A DNA stretch of 64,000 bases from Helicobacter sp. 11-8110 (GCF_003288905.1 NZ_NHYL01000001.1:124001-188000); one strand, 5' to 3'. Positions 1 to 10,503 are shown, counted from the first letter of the stretch. The notes: a model not told the origin generated them from the letters alone. Numbers and translations: made by a program.

Positions 1-1046
1 AAGGAAGAATCTTACAGCAAAATGAAATTGTAGCAACCATTACAGATACCAAAAAATACTTTGGATTAAATATTTCTATGCTAGAAACTCTAAAGCCTCT
101 AGAAGTAGGGCAAGAAGTTTGGATAGAAGTAAGTAAAGACAGATTAGAGATTGCCAAACACCATAGTGCAACTCATTTATTACACAAAGCCTTAAGGGAA
201 GTCTTGGGAGAACATATCACACAAGCAGGAAGTTTGGTTGAATCTAATCGTTTGCGCTTTGATTTTTCTCACCCCAAAGCACTAAGTTTTGAAGAGTTAA
301 ATAAAATTGAATCATTAGTAAATGAAAAAATCCTTGAAGCTAATCCACAAATTTGCGAAGTTATGGGTATTGAAGCTGCCAAATCCAAGGGGGCTATGGC
401 ACTTTTTGGAGAAAAATATGGAGAAAATGTAAGGGTTATTAGTTTTGGTGATTCAATTGAGTTATGCGGCGGTATCCATGTGGAAAATACGGCTAATATT
501 GGAAGTTTTTATATTACCAAAGAAAGTGGTGTAAGTAGTGGAGTTAGAAGAATCGAAGCGGTGTGTGGTAAAGCAGCATACTACTATGGAAAAGAAGCTT
601 TGAGTGAAATAGCCGCTGCAAAAGAGGTGCTAAAGACGCAAAATTTGCTAGAGGGTATCAAAAAGCAAAAAGAGCAAATTAAAAACTTAAAATCTCAAGG
701 CGGTAATGCCAAAAGTGAAATTAATAATCTAAAAATCCAAGAGATTAATGGAATTTCTATGGTGATTCAAAGCTTTAGTGGTGGTAATATTAAGGAAATC
801 ATTGATGAAATTAAAAATAAATATGAAAAAGTGATTATTTTGCTTATTGATGATGCTGGTAAAATCGCTGCTGGGGTTAAAAATGCTCCTATTAAAGCAG
901 GAAATTGGGTTAAAGAAGTCGCTAAGGTAATGGATGGTAATGGTGGCGGTAGAGATGATTTTGCCACAGCCGGTGGTAAGGCGCTAGATAAGATAGAAGA
1001 AGCACTAAAAAAAGCAAAAGAATTTGTGCTACAATACCTATCATAA
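1..1046 (+). CDS. alaS: Alanyl-tRNA synthetase, C-terminal part (partial)
   Basis: This is the last 347 residues of alanyl-tRNA synthetase; the frame is already open at base 3 and the start lies left of the window. The enzyme charges tRNA(Ala) in the cytoplasm. The fragment carries the editing half: the HxxxH motif (HHSATH, bases 159-176) and the CGGIH motif (465-479), which together bind zinc and clear mischarged Ser/Gly, followed by a charged coiled coil and the C-terminal DHHA1-type domain ending in the glycine-rich motif GNGGGRDDFATAGG. A metalloprotease-like gene with its own ribosome-binding site (TAAGGA) follows 18 bases later, so the two may be cotranscribed. The family identification is secure; only the catalytic half is missing because of the window edge. 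Confidence 0.97.
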   Translation, partial: GRILQQNEIVATITDTKKYFGLNISMLETLKPLEVGQEVWIEVSKDRLEIAKHHSATHLLHKALREVLGEHITQAGSLVESNRLRFDFSHPKALSFEELNKIESLVNEKILEANPQICEVMGIEAAKSKGAMALFGEKYGENVRVISFGDSIELCGGIHVENTANIGSFYITKESGVSSGVRRIEAVCGKAAYYYGKEALSEIAAAKEVLKTQNLLEGIKKQKEQIKNLKSQGGNAKSEINNLKIQEINGISMVIQSFSGGNIKEIIDEIKNKYEKVIILLIDDAGKIAAGVKNAPIKAGNWVKEVAKVMDGNGGGRDDFATAGGKALDKIEEALKKAKEFVLQYLS

Positions 1047-1064
1047 AGTTTTCTAAGGAAAAAA

Positions 1065-1742
1065 ATGCAAATAGGGAATTTTGGATTTTATTCACAAAAC
1101 AATCTTAATGTTTGGAAAGAAAAAACAAATATTTCTCAAAATTTAGAAACTAGTTCAAAATTTAATAAAGATTCTAGTATTCAAAATACAAATGAAGACA
1201 AAGAAAAAAATAAAAATAAAAATACGCAAAATATCAATGGCAAAGAGCTTGAAGCTGATGAAGTGCAGTATGTGCGCGAACTAGAAAGCATTGATAGAAA
1301 TGTTAAAGCCCATGAAGCAGCGCATATTGCAGCAGGAGCAGGTGTAGTTAGTGGGGGAGCAAGCTATGGATACACAAGAGGACCTGATGGCAAAATGTAT
1401 GCTACTTCTGGAGAGGTGCCTATCTCAATAAAAAAGGGTAGCACTCCTGAGGAAACTATTCAAAATGCAAGACAGATTGTAGCAGCCGCTATGGCACCTG
1501 CTGATCCAAGTCCGCAAGACTATAAAGTCGCAGCTAGTGCTATGCAGATGGAAAGCCAAGCTCGAACAGAACAAGCTCAAGAACGAGCAAAAGAAAATGA
1601 GGAGCTTCTTAAAAAACAAGAAGAACAAAAACAGCAAGAGGATAAAAAAACATTTTTTAATGATAAAAAAAGAGAATACGCTCTGCAGATTTACACACAA
1701 AACCAAAGCGCCTATCAACCTAGAGTTGAAATTGCAGGATAA
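1065..1742 (+). CDS. SprA-related putative metalloprotease
   Basis: This 225-residue protein resembles the SprA-related family (called the CJM1_0395 family in Campylobacter). The N-terminal 65 residues are Asn/Lys-rich and probably disordered. The conserved core follows, with HEAAH (from about residue 84), matching the HExxH zinc-protease signature, then a Gly-rich segment (GAGVVSGGASYGYTRGPDGK), a segment like a TSGEVPI strand, and a helix ending APADPSPQDYKVAA. The C-terminus is a Gln/Lys/Glu coiled coil. There is no signal peptide, so it is probably cytoplasmic. Start: TAAGGA lies about 7 bases before ATG. Protease activity is inferred from the motif and the substrate is unknown. No terminator is obvious before pycB. 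Confidence 0.75.
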   Translation: MQIGNFGFYSQNNLNVWKEKTNISQNLETSSKFNKDSSIQNTNEDKEKNKNKNTQNINGKELEADEVQYVRELESIDRNVKAHEAAHIAAGAGVVSGGASYGYTRGPDGKMYATSGEVPISIKKGSTPEETIQNARQIVAAAMAPADPSPQDYKVAASAMQMESQARTEQAQERAKENEELLKKQEEQKQQEDKKTFFNDKKREYALQIYTQNQSAYQPRVEIAG

Positions 1743-1860
1743 ATATAATATACTTTTTAGCTTTTAATCCATTGTTTTAATAAAAGTTACATTTTAGCCT
1801 TTTTTTTGAAGTGTTTTTTAAGTATATTTTGCACTAAGCTAAATACAAAGAAAGAATATA

Positions 1861-1866
1861 TATAAT
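1861..1866 (+). promoter_or_regulatory. Probable -10 box of pycB-xseA
   Basis: A perfect TATAAT sits 32 bases before the pycB start in a 155-base gap with no other gene. No good -35 element is visible at 17 bases, which is usual for Helicobacter housekeeping promoters. This would give a leader of roughly 25 bases. Confidence 0.45.
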
Positions 1867-1897
1867 CTAGGAAATTTTAAATTTTGGGGATAGTGAG

Positions 1898-3688
1898 ATG
1901 ATAAAAATTACCGAAAATAGTCTAAGAGATGGGCACCAATCTTTGCTTGCAACAAGAATGCGAACAGAAGATATGATAGAAGCTGCTAAGATTTTTGAGC
2001 AAATAGGTTTTTATAGCGTAGAAGTATGGGGAGGTGCGACTTATGATACTTGTTTGCGCTACCTTAAAGAAGATCCTTTTGAGAGACTTGCTACTTTTAA
2101 AGAAATTTTCAAAACCACTCCCATTCAAATGCTTTTAAGGGGGCAGAATCTTATTGGTTATCGCCATTATGCTGATGATGTTGTTTGTGAATTTATTAGG
2201 CTTAGTGCGCAAAATGGAGTAGATATTTTTAGAATCTTTGATGCACTTAATGATATAAGGAATCTTAAAACTTCCATAGAAGAAGTTAAAAAGCAAGGCA
2301 AACACGCACAAGGTGCAATTTGCTATACTACTTCTCCTGTGCATACCATTCCAAATTTTGTAGAATTTGGCAAAGAACTTGCAAAAATGGGATGCGATTC
2401 TTTAGCTATTAAAGATATGGCAGGATTGCTTACTCCAAATATGGCTTATGAGCTTACCAAATCTTTAAAAGAAGAAGTGGGATTGCCTTTAGCGCTTCAC
2501 ACTCATTCTACAGCTGGTTTTGCATTTGGATCTCATCTTAAAGCAATAGAAGCAGGAATTGATATTGTAGATTTGTCCAATTCAGCACTTGCTGAGGGCA
2601 CAAGCCATCCTTGCACACAATCAATGGTTGCCACACTCAAAGACACTCAATGGGATAGCAAATTAGATTTGTCTTTAATGGAAAAGGCAGCTGAAATCCT
2701 AAAGAAAAACCGCAAAAAATACAAAAAATTTGAATCACCTTATAATCAGATTGATACGCGTGTGCTTGTTAATCAAATCCCTGGTGGTATGATTTCTAAT
2801 ATGGCCAATCAATTAAAAGAGCAAAATGCTTTGGATAAAATGGATGAAGTTTTATTAGAGATTCCAAATGTGAGAAAAGATTTTGGTTATCCACCACTTG
2901 TTACACCATCAAGTCAAATTGTAGGAACTCAAGCTGTCTTAAATGTCCTTACTCAAACGCGCTACAAGACGCTTACCACAGAATCAAAAAATATTATCAA
3001 AGGCTATTATGGTAAAACTCCTGCACCAATTTCTCAAGAATTAATTCAAAAAATTAAAGCCGAAGGTGGAGAGATTATTACGCAACGCCCAGCAGATAAG
3101 CTACTCCCAGAAATGCCAAAAGCCATAGAAGAATCCAAAGGATTTGCAAAAAGTCCAACTGATATTATTTCTTATGCGATTTTTGGAGGAATTGCAAAAA
3201 CCTTTTTAGAAGAGAGAAACCAAGGAAGTTTATTACCAGAAGCCTTAAGCACTTTTGAAGATGAGAATAATCCTATGCCAAAAGACTTTATGATTAACTT
3301 GCATGGAGAGAGTTATCATATAAAAGTTGAAGGAAGTGGTTCTAAAGATGAAGAAGTGAGACCTTTCTTTGTTCGCGTTAATGGGGATTTACGAGAGGTA
3401 TTTATAACTTCTAATGAAATTAGCACAGAAAAAAGAATTAATAAAAATGGCGATTCTTTGCCACAAGCAAGTTTGCCTGGACATATCATCTCTCCAATGC
3501 CTGGGAATCTCACAAAATTAAGGGTAAAAGTGGGGGATATTATTAAAGAGGGTGATGTGGTAGCCATTGTAGAAGCAATGAAAATGGAAAATCAAGTTCT
3601 TGCCACAAAAGGTGGGGAAATCAAAGAAATCTATGCTAAAGAAGGGCAACAAATCGATGCCAATTTAGCCATTATGCTTGTGGAATAA
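1898..3688 (+). CDS. pycB: Pyruvate carboxylase subunit B (biotin-carboxyl carrier/carboxyltransferase)
   Basis: This 596-residue protein is the carboxyltransferase plus biotin carrier subunit of a two-subunit pyruvate carboxylase, which makes oxaloacetate from pyruvate. The N-terminal domain starts ITENSLRDGHQSLLATRMR, the DxxxxGxQS-type motif of the oxaloacetate decarboxylase alpha/PycB family, and includes the metal-binding HTHSTAG segment. The C-terminal biotinyl domain carries EAMKMENQV, whose Lys is the biotinylation site, about 35 residues from the end. A biotin carboxylase partner (PycA) is not in this window. GGGGA lies 7 bases before ATG. The stop overlaps the xseA start by one base (TAATG), so the two are translationally coupled. 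An oxaloacetate decarboxylase alpha role is less likely because no beta or gamma membrane subunits are nearby. Confidence 0.9.
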   Translation: MIKITENSLRDGHQSLLATRMRTEDMIEAAKIFEQIGFYSVEVWGGATYDTCLRYLKEDPFERLATFKEIFKTTPIQMLLRGQNLIGYRHYADDVVCEFIRLSAQNGVDIFRIFDALNDIRNLKTSIEEVKKQGKHAQGAICYTTSPVHTIPNFVEFGKELAKMGCDSLAIKDMAGLLTPNMAYELTKSLKEEVGLPLALHTHSTAGFAFGSHLKAIEAGIDIVDLSNSALAEGTSHPCTQSMVATLKDTQWDSKLDLSLMEKAAEILKKNRKKYKKFESPYNQIDTRVLVNQIPGGMISNMANQLKEQNALDKMDEVLLEIPNVRKDFGYPPLVTPSSQIVGTQAVLNVLTQTRYKTLTTESKNIIKGYYGKTPAPISQELIQKIKAEGGEIITQRPADKLLPEMPKAIEESKGFAKSPTDIISYAIFGGIAKTFLEERNQGSLLPEALSTFEDENNPMPKDFMINLHGESYHIKVEGSGSKDEEVRPFFVRVNGDLREVFITSNEISTEKRINKNGDSLPQASLPGHIISPMPGNLTKLRVKVGDIIKEGDVVAIVEAMKMENQVLATKGGEIKEIYAKEGQQIDANLAIMLVE

Positions 3689-4935
3689 TGCAAACGCTAA
3701 GTGTTAGTGAATTAAACTCACAGATTAAAGGTTTGCTAGAAGCGACCTTTTTGCAAGTGAGCGTGTGTGGAGAAGTGAGTAATTGCACTTATCATTCTAG
3801 CGGACACATTTATTTTTCAATTAAAGACAAAGATTCCATACTCAAATGTGTGATGTTTAGGGGAAATGCGCGTTATTTAAAATTCAAAATTGAAGATGGT
3901 ATGGATTTGACTTTAAATGGGGGTATTACTCTTTTTATTCCGCGTGGAGAATATCAGCTCAATTGTTTTAGCGCAACTCCAAGCGGAGTAGGTGAGCTTA
4001 CACTAGCTTATGAACAACTCAAAAAAGAATATGAGAAAAAAGGTTATTTTTTAAACAAAAAACCTCTTCCAAAATTCCCCAAAAAAGTAGGGCTAATCAC
4101 TTCTAAAAGTGGTGCGGTTTTGCACGATATGCTAAGGGTTGCAAACAAGCGATGGAATCTAGTGGAGTTTATTTTATTTGATACTTTGGTGCAAGGGGAG
4201 GGTGCTAAAGAAAATATTGTCAAAAATATTCAAATAGCCGATTCTTTAAATCTTGATTGCCTTATCTTAGCTAGGGGTGGTGGGAGTTTGGAGGATTTAT
4301 GGGCTTTTAATGAGCCTTTGGTGAATGAAGCAATTTTTTTAGCAAAAACCCCTATTATCTCTGCCATTGGGCATGAGCCAGATGTAGTTTTGAGTGATTT
4401 TGTTGCTGATTTGCGCGCACCAACGCCTAGTGCTGCTATGGAAATATTATTGCCCGATAAAATAGAATGGCTTATGCGGCTTGATTCTATGCAAAAAATT
4501 ATGGAAGATAAAATTAAAGGTTTTTTGGAGAAAAAAAATAAAAAACTAGAGTATTTGAGAGTTTTATTGCAAAAAAACTCTTTTTTTGAAAAAATTAAAA
4601 ATCACAAACAGCAACTTTTAACTTTGCAAAAATTTCTTACACAAGCCATTGAATCAAAAATAATTCCGCATCGCTATGCTCTAGAATCAACCCCTTTAAT
4701 TTTGGATCAAAAAATAACCAAAATTCTAACAAATAAGATTAATCAAATTACACTTTTAAAAACAAAACTAGAATCTAAAAATCCACAAAATCAAAAAAAG
4801 GGATATGTTTATGCGAGTTTTCAGGGCAAACCTATTTTGAAACTTAGCAAAATCAAGCCAAATTGTCTATTAACCCTAGAAGATTTGAGTGCAAGTGTGG
4901 AAGTTCAAGTTTTAAATAAAAAGCTTATTACTTAA
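3688..4935 (+). CDS. xseA: Exodeoxyribonuclease VII large subunit
   Basis: This 415-residue protein is the large subunit of exonuclease VII, which degrades single-stranded DNA to short oligonucleotides. The N-terminal OB-fold (about residues 1-100, with GEVSNCTYHSSGHIYFSIKD) binds DNA. The catalytic domain follows, with the conserved segments GLITSKSGAVLHDML, LARGGGSLEDLWAFN and SAIGHEPDVVLSDFVADLRAPTPS (the last split here at the usual boundaries). A long Lys-rich coiled coil makes up the C-terminal half, as expected for the XseB-binding stalk. It is coupled to pycB by a one-base overlap and its last 8 bases overlap the convergent phoH gene, leaving no room for a terminator between them. The small subunit XseB is not in the window. 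Confidence 0.95.
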   Translation: MQTLSVSELNSQIKGLLEATFLQVSVCGEVSNCTYHSSGHIYFSIKDKDSILKCVMFRGNARYLKFKIEDGMDLTLNGGITLFIPRGEYQLNCFSATPSGVGELTLAYEQLKKEYEKKGYFLNKKPLPKFPKKVGLITSKSGAVLHDMLRVANKRWNLVEFILFDTLVQGEGAKENIVKNIQIADSLNLDCLILARGGGSLEDLWAFNEPLVNEAIFLAKTPIISAIGHEPDVVLSDFVADLRAPTPSAAMEILLPDKIEWLMRLDSMQKIMEDKIKGFLEKKNKKLEYLRVLLQKNSFFEKIKNHKQQLLTLQKFLTQAIESKIIPHRYALESTPLILDQKITKILTNKINQITLLKTKLESKNPQNQKKGYVYASFQGKPILKLSKIKPNCLLTLEDLSASVEVQVLNKKLIT

Positions 4936-6319
4936 AATTATCTTCAAACCAAGCAGCAATTTCACTTCGTATAGTTTGCTTAAGCGTGATTCCAGCTAGA
5001 AAATCAGAATTTTTAGCCTTATTTAGCAAAGTTACCAAGCCATTACGATATTTGCTTAAATAGGGGTGATCAATTTGTGCAGGATCACCTAAAAAAACAA
5101 TTCTAGAATCTTCTCCCATTCTTGTCCCAACAAGTTTAATAGTTGCATTAGAAGCGTTTTGTGTTTCATCAAAAATTACAAATTTTTTAGCAATACTTGT
5201 TCCACGCAAATGCGCAATATCCATAACTTCAATATTATGTTTTTGAATAAAATATTCTGTTGCTTCCTTGTTTAATACGCTATTGGCGTTACCTTTGTAT
5301 TCAATTCTTTTAGCCAAAGATTCTTTTTGCATTTTGGTAATCATAAAATTAATAGCGCTAAAGAGAGGATACATAAAATAATTTAATTTTTGTCCTTCAT
5401 CACCTTTGCGAAATCCAAGTTCCGCTTCTTTGTCATTAGCAGTAATAGTATTTCGCATATAAACAATTCCATTAATTTCCCCCTTTTTTAGTAAATGCAA
5501 TCCTGCTTGAAGTGCAATGAGTGTTTTCCCACTCCCTGTAGCGCCACTGCAAATAGTTACTTTGTTTTTAGGGTGAGTTAAAAGAGAATAGAGAAATTTT
5601 TGCTCTAAATTGATGGGATTAATATAAAGCTTATCTTCTAAAATTTTATCAAAATTTAATTCCACAAATTCATTATTCAGCTTCACTCCATAGTGTCTCT
5701 TGCCAGTTTCATAAAGAGAGTTATCGGTATTATCTTCTTCAGTGATTTCAAATAAACTCCAATTTTTAAGCATTAAAAATTTAGAATCTCTCTCCAAAGA
5801 ATCTCTAATGGAATTTTTGTGTGCTTTAAAGGAATATAGAAAGTTAATATCTTGTGGATTGTCGATTCTATCGCGCATAAGAGATTGAGAAATAAGATTA
5901 TTGGAAATTGCATAAACTTTAAGGGAAATGTCATTAGTCAATAAAATTAAATTATAATCTTTAGCGATTTCTAGAATCCTAGCATCATTAAGTCCATAAT
6001 CTAGGGCGTAAGTTTTGTATTTTGGACGATGAATGATATGTAGGGGAATTTTAATATTATTAGATAAAAAAGAAATGCAATGAATCTTGTCTTGATTAGT
6101 AGCTAAAAGTTCAGAATCTTTTGATTCATCACTTAAAACATTCCTAAAAAATTCTCTTGCAAAAAAACCACTTTGATTATTCAAATCTTTCTTTTTGTCT
6201 AATTCACTTAGGGTAACATCGCAAATAGCAATATGATTCTCGCCATTTTGATAGAGAAAATAGAGATTTTCTATATCATCTAAAATGATAGAAGTATCAA
6301 TAAGGTAAGTTTTATTCAC
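4928..6319 (-). CDS. PhoH family ATPase with N-terminal PIN domain
   Basis: This 463-residue protein fuses a PIN ribonuclease-like domain (about residues 1-150, beginning TYLIDTSIILDD, with further acidic residues in LNDARILEIA and TNDISLK) to a PhoH-type P-loop ATPase (Walker A GATGSGKT at about residue 261, Walker B FVIFDETQNA). Such PIN-PhoH proteins act on RNA; the precise job here is unknown. The start is GTG at 6319, and the TAA of nrdA ends immediately before it with no gap, so its translation probably depends on ribosomes finishing nrdA. It is the last gene of a typA-nrdA-phoH run. The 3' end overlaps xseA tail-to-tail by 8 bases. Confidence 0.85.
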   Translation of the reverse strand: MNKTYLIDTSIILDDIENLYFLYQNGENHIAICDVTLSELDKKKDLNNQSGFFAREFFRNVLSDESKDSELLATNQDKIHCISFLSNNIKIPLHIIHRPKYKTYALDYGLNDARILEIAKDYNLILLTNDISLKVYAISNNLISQSLMRDRIDNPQDINFLYSFKAHKNSIRDSLERDSKFLMLKNWSLFEITEEDNTDNSLYETGKRHYGVKLNNEFVELNFDKILEDKLYINPINLEQKFLYSLLTHPKNKVTICSGATGSGKTLIALQAGLHLLKKGEINGIVYMRNTITANDKEAELGFRKGDEGQKLNYFMYPLFSAINFMITKMQKESLAKRIEYKGNANSVLNKEATEYFIQKHNIEVMDIAHLRGTSIAKKFVIFDETQNASNATIKLVGTRMGEDSRIVFLGDPAQIDHPYLSKYRNGLVTLLNKAKNSDFLAGITLKQTIRSEIAAWFEDNFK

Positions 6320-8692
6320 TTATTGACAACCCTCACATTCAATGCTTCTATCAATTGCTCCAGTGCTAGTTTCTGCCTCAACGCTTTGGGATCTTAGATA
6401 ATAAGTTGATTTTAGTCCCAATCTCCAAGCTAAGCTATAAATTTCATTAAGATAGCGACCACTTGCTTTATCTAAAGAAATAAAGATATTCATACTTTGC
6501 CCCTGATCAATCCATTTTTGACGAATTGCTGCAGCCTTAACAATAAGGGTTTGATCAACTTCATAAGCAGAAGTATAATAATTCCAATTTTCCAAACTAA
6601 GATTTGGTGCCACCACAGGAATTAATCCACTTAAATTTTCTTCAAACCATTTGCGCTTGTAAATAGGTTCAATAGTTTGAGTTGTTCCAACTAAAATAGA
6701 AATAGAGCTTGTAGGTGCGATTGCCATAAGATAGCCATTACGAATTCCTTTAGTTTTAACTTCCTCTCTTAAGTGATCCCAATCATAAACAAAGCCAAAA
6801 AGACCGCCTCTATCTACCAGTGCTTTTGCTTCAGAATTAGCTTTATCAAAAGGGAAAATTCCTTTTGACCATGAAGAATTTGCAAAATCATTATAAACAC
6901 CTTTTTCTTGTGCAAGTTTGCAACTTGCATTAATTGCATTATAGCTAATCATCTCCATAATCTCATCAATTTTTTCTAGGTGCTTTTGACTACCCCATTG
7001 GATTTTACTTTCAGCAAGCATTTGCGCTTCACCCATTACTCCAAGTCCAATGGCACGAGTATCAAGGTTAGTTACTTTAACCTTGCGATTAGGATAAAAA
7101 TTTAAGTCAATTACATTATCAAGCATTCTAATAGCCACAGGGACAATGCGTTCAATATCTTCTTTAGTATTGATTTTAGAAAGATTAATAGAAGCAAGGT
7201 TACATACAGCAGTTTTGCCATCTACAGATTCTCTTTGTGCGATGAATACCTTTTTGCCATTGATGCTATCTGTAGAAGTGATTTTATTAGATAGCTTAAC
7301 AATACCACAATCTGTTCTAACTTCTTGATTCTCTTCATAATCCTCAATCGTGCCATCTTCAAATTCAATACGAATAAAACATTTATTAGGTTCAGTATTT
7401 TGAAAAATCTCTGTGCAAAGGTTAGAGCTTCTAATAATTCCAGTGTGTGAGTTAGGATTTGCCCTATTGGCATTGTCTTTAAAACACAAAAATGGAGATC
7501 CCACTTCAAAATAATTAGTTAAGATTCTTTTCCACAAATCTTTTGCTTTGATAGTTTCTTTGGGAATATCCGGATTATTTTCATATTCTATATAGCGCTT
7601 TTCAAATGCTTCACCATAAAGATTGGTTAAATCCGCACAAGTCAAAGCATCAAAAAGATTCCATAAACCATCTTCTGCAACACGCTTCATAAACAAATCT
7701 GGAATCCATAAAGCAGGGAATAAATCGTGAGTTCTGCGCCGCTCTTCTCCGCTATTTTTCTTAATATCTACAAAATCAAAAATATCACTATGCCAAGGCT
7801 CTAAATAGACTGCAATAGCACCTTTTCTAGTGCCTAGCTGATCCACTGCAATAGCAATATCATTAGTGATTTTCAAAAAAGGTATAACACCACCTGCGGC
7901 GTTTTTGTGTCCATCAATAAAGCTTCCCAAACCGCGAATCTTAGAGAAATCCCAACCAATTCCACCACCATATTTACTTAAAAGCGCCATTTCTTTATAA
8001 GAATCAAAAATTCCCTCGATATTATCAGGCGTGCTTCCAATATAGCAAGAGCTTAATTGGTGGCGCGGTGTTCGTGCATTAGATAGGGTAGGGGTGGCTG
8101 CCATCACTTCAAATTTTGAAAGTAAGTCATAAAATTGCTCTGCCCAATAAGTTGGATCTTTTTCGTTTTGTGCTAGAAACATTGCAATTGCCATAAACAT
8201 ATGTTGTGGCAATTCAATAGGCTGTCCTTTTTTATCTTTGAGCAAATATCTATCATAAAGTGTTTTGATACCAAGATAGGTAAATTGCAAATCTCTTTGA
8301 GGATCAATTTTTAAATTAAGCTTCTCAAGATTAAATTTTTCTTTCATTCCCTTGATGATTCGATTTTCTTTTTCACCAATCTCTAGATATTCTTTAAGGC
8401 TTTTATAACCATTAAATCCATTTACTCTATGATAAAGATCGTATAAAAACAATCTAGCCGCAACAAAAGTCCAATTAGGACAATCAATATCAATTTTATC
8501 TACGGCTGTCTTAATAAGCGTTTGTTGAATCTCTTCTGTGGTGATTCTATCGCGAAAATGTAATTTAGCATCAACTTCCAATTCACTTTGAGAAACCCCC
8601 TCTAATCCCACCACAGAATCGCGCGTATATTTTTGGATTTTGGTGACATCTAGTGGTTCGATTCTCCCATCTCTTTTAATAACTGTTAGCAT
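6320..8692 (-). CDS. nrdA: Ribonucleoside-diphosphate reductase, alpha subunit (class Ia)
   Basis: This 790-residue protein reduces ribonucleoside diphosphates to deoxy forms with a separate NrdB radical subunit, which is not in the window. An ATP-cone domain occupies about the first 95 residues (from VIKRDGRIEPL). The three active-site cysteines of the family are visible in QLSSCYIGS, SSNLCTEIF and TAVCNLASINLS, and the tail ends in a CxxC shuttle pair (CEGC). Length and motifs are standard. The AAGGAGG ribosome-binding sequence lies only one base before the ATG, unusually close, yet no better in-frame start exists before the ATP cone. It sits 11 bases after typA and directly abuts phoH. Confidence 0.96.
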   Translation of the reverse strand: MLTVIKRDGRIEPLDVTKIQKYTRDSVVGLEGVSQSELEVDAKLHFRDRITTEEIQQTLIKTAVDKIDIDCPNWTFVAARLFLYDLYHRVNGFNGYKSLKEYLEIGEKENRIIKGMKEKFNLEKLNLKIDPQRDLQFTYLGIKTLYDRYLLKDKKGQPIELPQHMFMAIAMFLAQNEKDPTYWAEQFYDLLSKFEVMAATPTLSNARTPRHQLSSCYIGSTPDNIEGIFDSYKEMALLSKYGGGIGWDFSKIRGLGSFIDGHKNAAGGVIPFLKITNDIAIAVDQLGTRKGAIAVYLEPWHSDIFDFVDIKKNSGEERRRTHDLFPALWIPDLFMKRVAEDGLWNLFDALTCADLTNLYGEAFEKRYIEYENNPDIPKETIKAKDLWKRILTNYFEVGSPFLCFKDNANRANPNSHTGIIRSSNLCTEIFQNTEPNKCFIRIEFEDGTIEDYEENQEVRTDCGIVKLSNKITSTDSINGKKVFIAQRESVDGKTAVCNLASINLSKINTKEDIERIVPVAIRMLDNVIDLNFYPNRKVKVTNLDTRAIGLGVMGEAQMLAESKIQWGSQKHLEKIDEIMEMISYNAINASCKLAQEKGVYNDFANSSWSKGIFPFDKANSEAKALVDRGGLFGFVYDWDHLREEVKTKGIRNGYLMAIAPTSSISILVGTTQTIEPIYKRKWFEENLSGLIPVVAPNLSLENWNYYTSAYEVDQTLIVKAAAIRQKWIDQGQSMNIFISLDKASGRYLNEIYSLAWRLGLKSTYYLRSQSVEAETSTGAIDRSIECEGCQ

Positions 8693-8703
8693 ACCTCCTT
8701 CCC

Positions 8704-10503
8704 CTATTTATTTTTTCTTTTTCTTTGTGTTGGATCAAGCACTTTTTTCCGGATTCGGATATTTTTAGGAGTAACTTCCAAAATCTCATCTTCTTCAATC
8801 CATTCCAAAGCTCTCTCTAAATTCAAATCCCTTGGTGGAGTAAGCTTAATAGCATCATCACTTCCGCTTGCACGCATATTAGTTAAATGCTTAGCTTTAA
8901 CAGGATTAACATCTAAATCATTTTCCCTTGAATGCTCTCCAATAATCATTCCCACATATACTTTAGTTTGTGGTGGTATAAATAAGATTCCTCTCTCTTG
9001 AATATTTCCTAGAGAAAATGGAGTGGCTTCTCCATTTTCCATAGAGATTAAAGCACCATTATTGCGCGTTTCAACATTGCCACTAAATGGGCGGAATTCT
9101 AAGAAACTATTATTCATCACGCCTTCCCCTTTCGTGTCTGTTAAAAACTCACTTCTATAACCTATTAATCCTCTTGCAGGAATTTCAAATTCTAACCTTG
9201 TATAGCCTTCCCCCATTGGATTCATTGCTTTAAGCTCGGCTTTTCTGCGCCCTAATTTTTCAATCACACTTCCAGAATAATCTTGAGGTGTATCAATCAC
9301 TAAAGATTCAAAAGGCTCACATTTTTGTCCATCAATTTCTTTAACAATAACTTCAGGGCGTGAAATACTAAACTCATAATCCTCGCGTCTTAGATTCTCT
9401 GCTAGAATCGTGATTTGTAGCTCACCTCTACCGCTTACCTTAAACTTCCCTTCACCAAGCTCTTCAACTTTCATAGCGATATTTGTTTGCATTTCTTTTT
9501 CTAGCCGCTCTTTGAGTTTATTAGCTGTAACATGCTTACCCTCTAATCCAGCAAAAGGCGAATCATTAACTGCGAAATTAACACTCATTGTTGGTTCTTC
9601 TAAATGCATAGGATCAAGTGGAATAGGGTTGTTAGGATCAACAATAGAATCACCCACATTAATAGAATGAAAACCTGCTAAAGCCACAATATCACCTGCT
9701 TGCGCTTCATCAATTTCGGTTCTTGCTAAACCATAAAAACCAATGAGTTTGGTAATTTTTCCTGTGATTTTCTCTCCATTGCTTTTTGCAAGCATTACAT
9801 TTTCGCCTTTTTTAACTTTACCATTAAAGATTCTAGCAATCCCAATCTTACCTACATAATTATCATAATCTAAAGTAAAAATTTGGATTTGCAAAGGATT
9901 TTCTTTGTTTCCACTAGGAAGTGGCACATGCTCTAAAATTGCATCAAAAAGTGGTCCTAAGTCTTTTTTTTCATCTTCTAAGTTTTTGATTGCATAACCA
10001 TCTCTTGCAGCAGCATAAACTACCGGAAAATCTAGCTGCTTTTCATTAGCTCCCATAGCAGCAAATAAGTCAAAAACTTCATCAATCACTCTATCTGGTT
10101 GCGCTGCTGGTTTGTCAATTTTATTTACAACTACAATAGGGCAAATTCCTAATGCAAGTGCTTTTTTGACAACAAACTTAGTTTGTGGCATTACCCCTTC
10201 TTGCGCATCTACTAGCAACAAAACACCATCAACCATTTTTAAAACACGCTCAACCTCTCCCCCAAAATCGGCGTGTCCGGGAGTGTCTATAATATTAATC
10301 TTGGTATCTTTATATCTAATAGCGGTATTTTTAGAGAGAATGGTGATTCCTCTTTCTTTTTCTATATCATTGCTATCCATTACGCGCTCATCGATTTGTT
10401 CGTGACTCGCAAAAGTCCCTGATTGTCTAAGCAATCCATCAACTAAAGTGGTCTTTCCGTGATCAACATGCGCGATAACTGCGATATTTCTTATTTCCTG
10501 CAT
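8704..10503 (-). CDS. typA: Ribosome-associated GTPase TypA/BipA
   Basis: This 599-residue translational GTPase binds the ribosome and affects growth at low temperature or under stress in other bacteria. The GTPase domain shows G1 AHVDHGKT, the effector region ERGITIL, G3 [11 protein letters not shown] and G4 NKIDKPAA. An EF-Tu-like domain 2, an EF-G-like domain III/V and the BipA-specific C-terminal domain (starting around [15 protein letters not shown]) follow. Length is normal for the family. The start is ATG at 10503 with AAGGAAA a few bases upstream. It heads the typA-nrdA-phoH run and is divergent from fliK; the 163-base gap between them holds the fliK sigma-54 promoter. Confidence 0.97.
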   Translation of the reverse strand: MQEIRNIAVIAHVDHGKTTLVDGLLRQSGTFASHEQIDERVMDSNDIEKERGITILSKNTAIRYKDTKINIIDTPGHADFGGEVERVLKMVDGVLLLVDAQEGVMPQTKFVVKKALALGICPIVVVNKIDKPAAQPDRVIDEVFDLFAAMGANEKQLDFPVVYAAARDGYAIKNLEDEKKDLGPLFDAILEHVPLPSGNKENPLQIQIFTLDYDNYVGKIGIARIFNGKVKKGENVMLAKSNGEKITGKITKLIGFYGLARTEIDEAQAGDIVALAGFHSINVGDSIVDPNNPIPLDPMHLEEPTMSVNFAVNDSPFAGLEGKHVTANKLKERLEKEMQTNIAMKVEELGEGKFKVSGRGELQITILAENLRREDYEFSISRPEVIVKEIDGQKCEPFESLVIDTPQDYSGSVIEKLGRRKAELKAMNPMGEGYTRLEFEIPARGLIGYRSEFLTDTKGEGVMNNSFLEFRPFSGNVETRNNGALISMENGEATPFSLGNIQERGILFIPPQTKVYVGMIIGEHSRENDLDVNPVKAKHLTNMRASGSDDAIKLTPPRDLNLERALEWIEEDEILEVTPKNIRIRKKVLDPTQRKRKNK

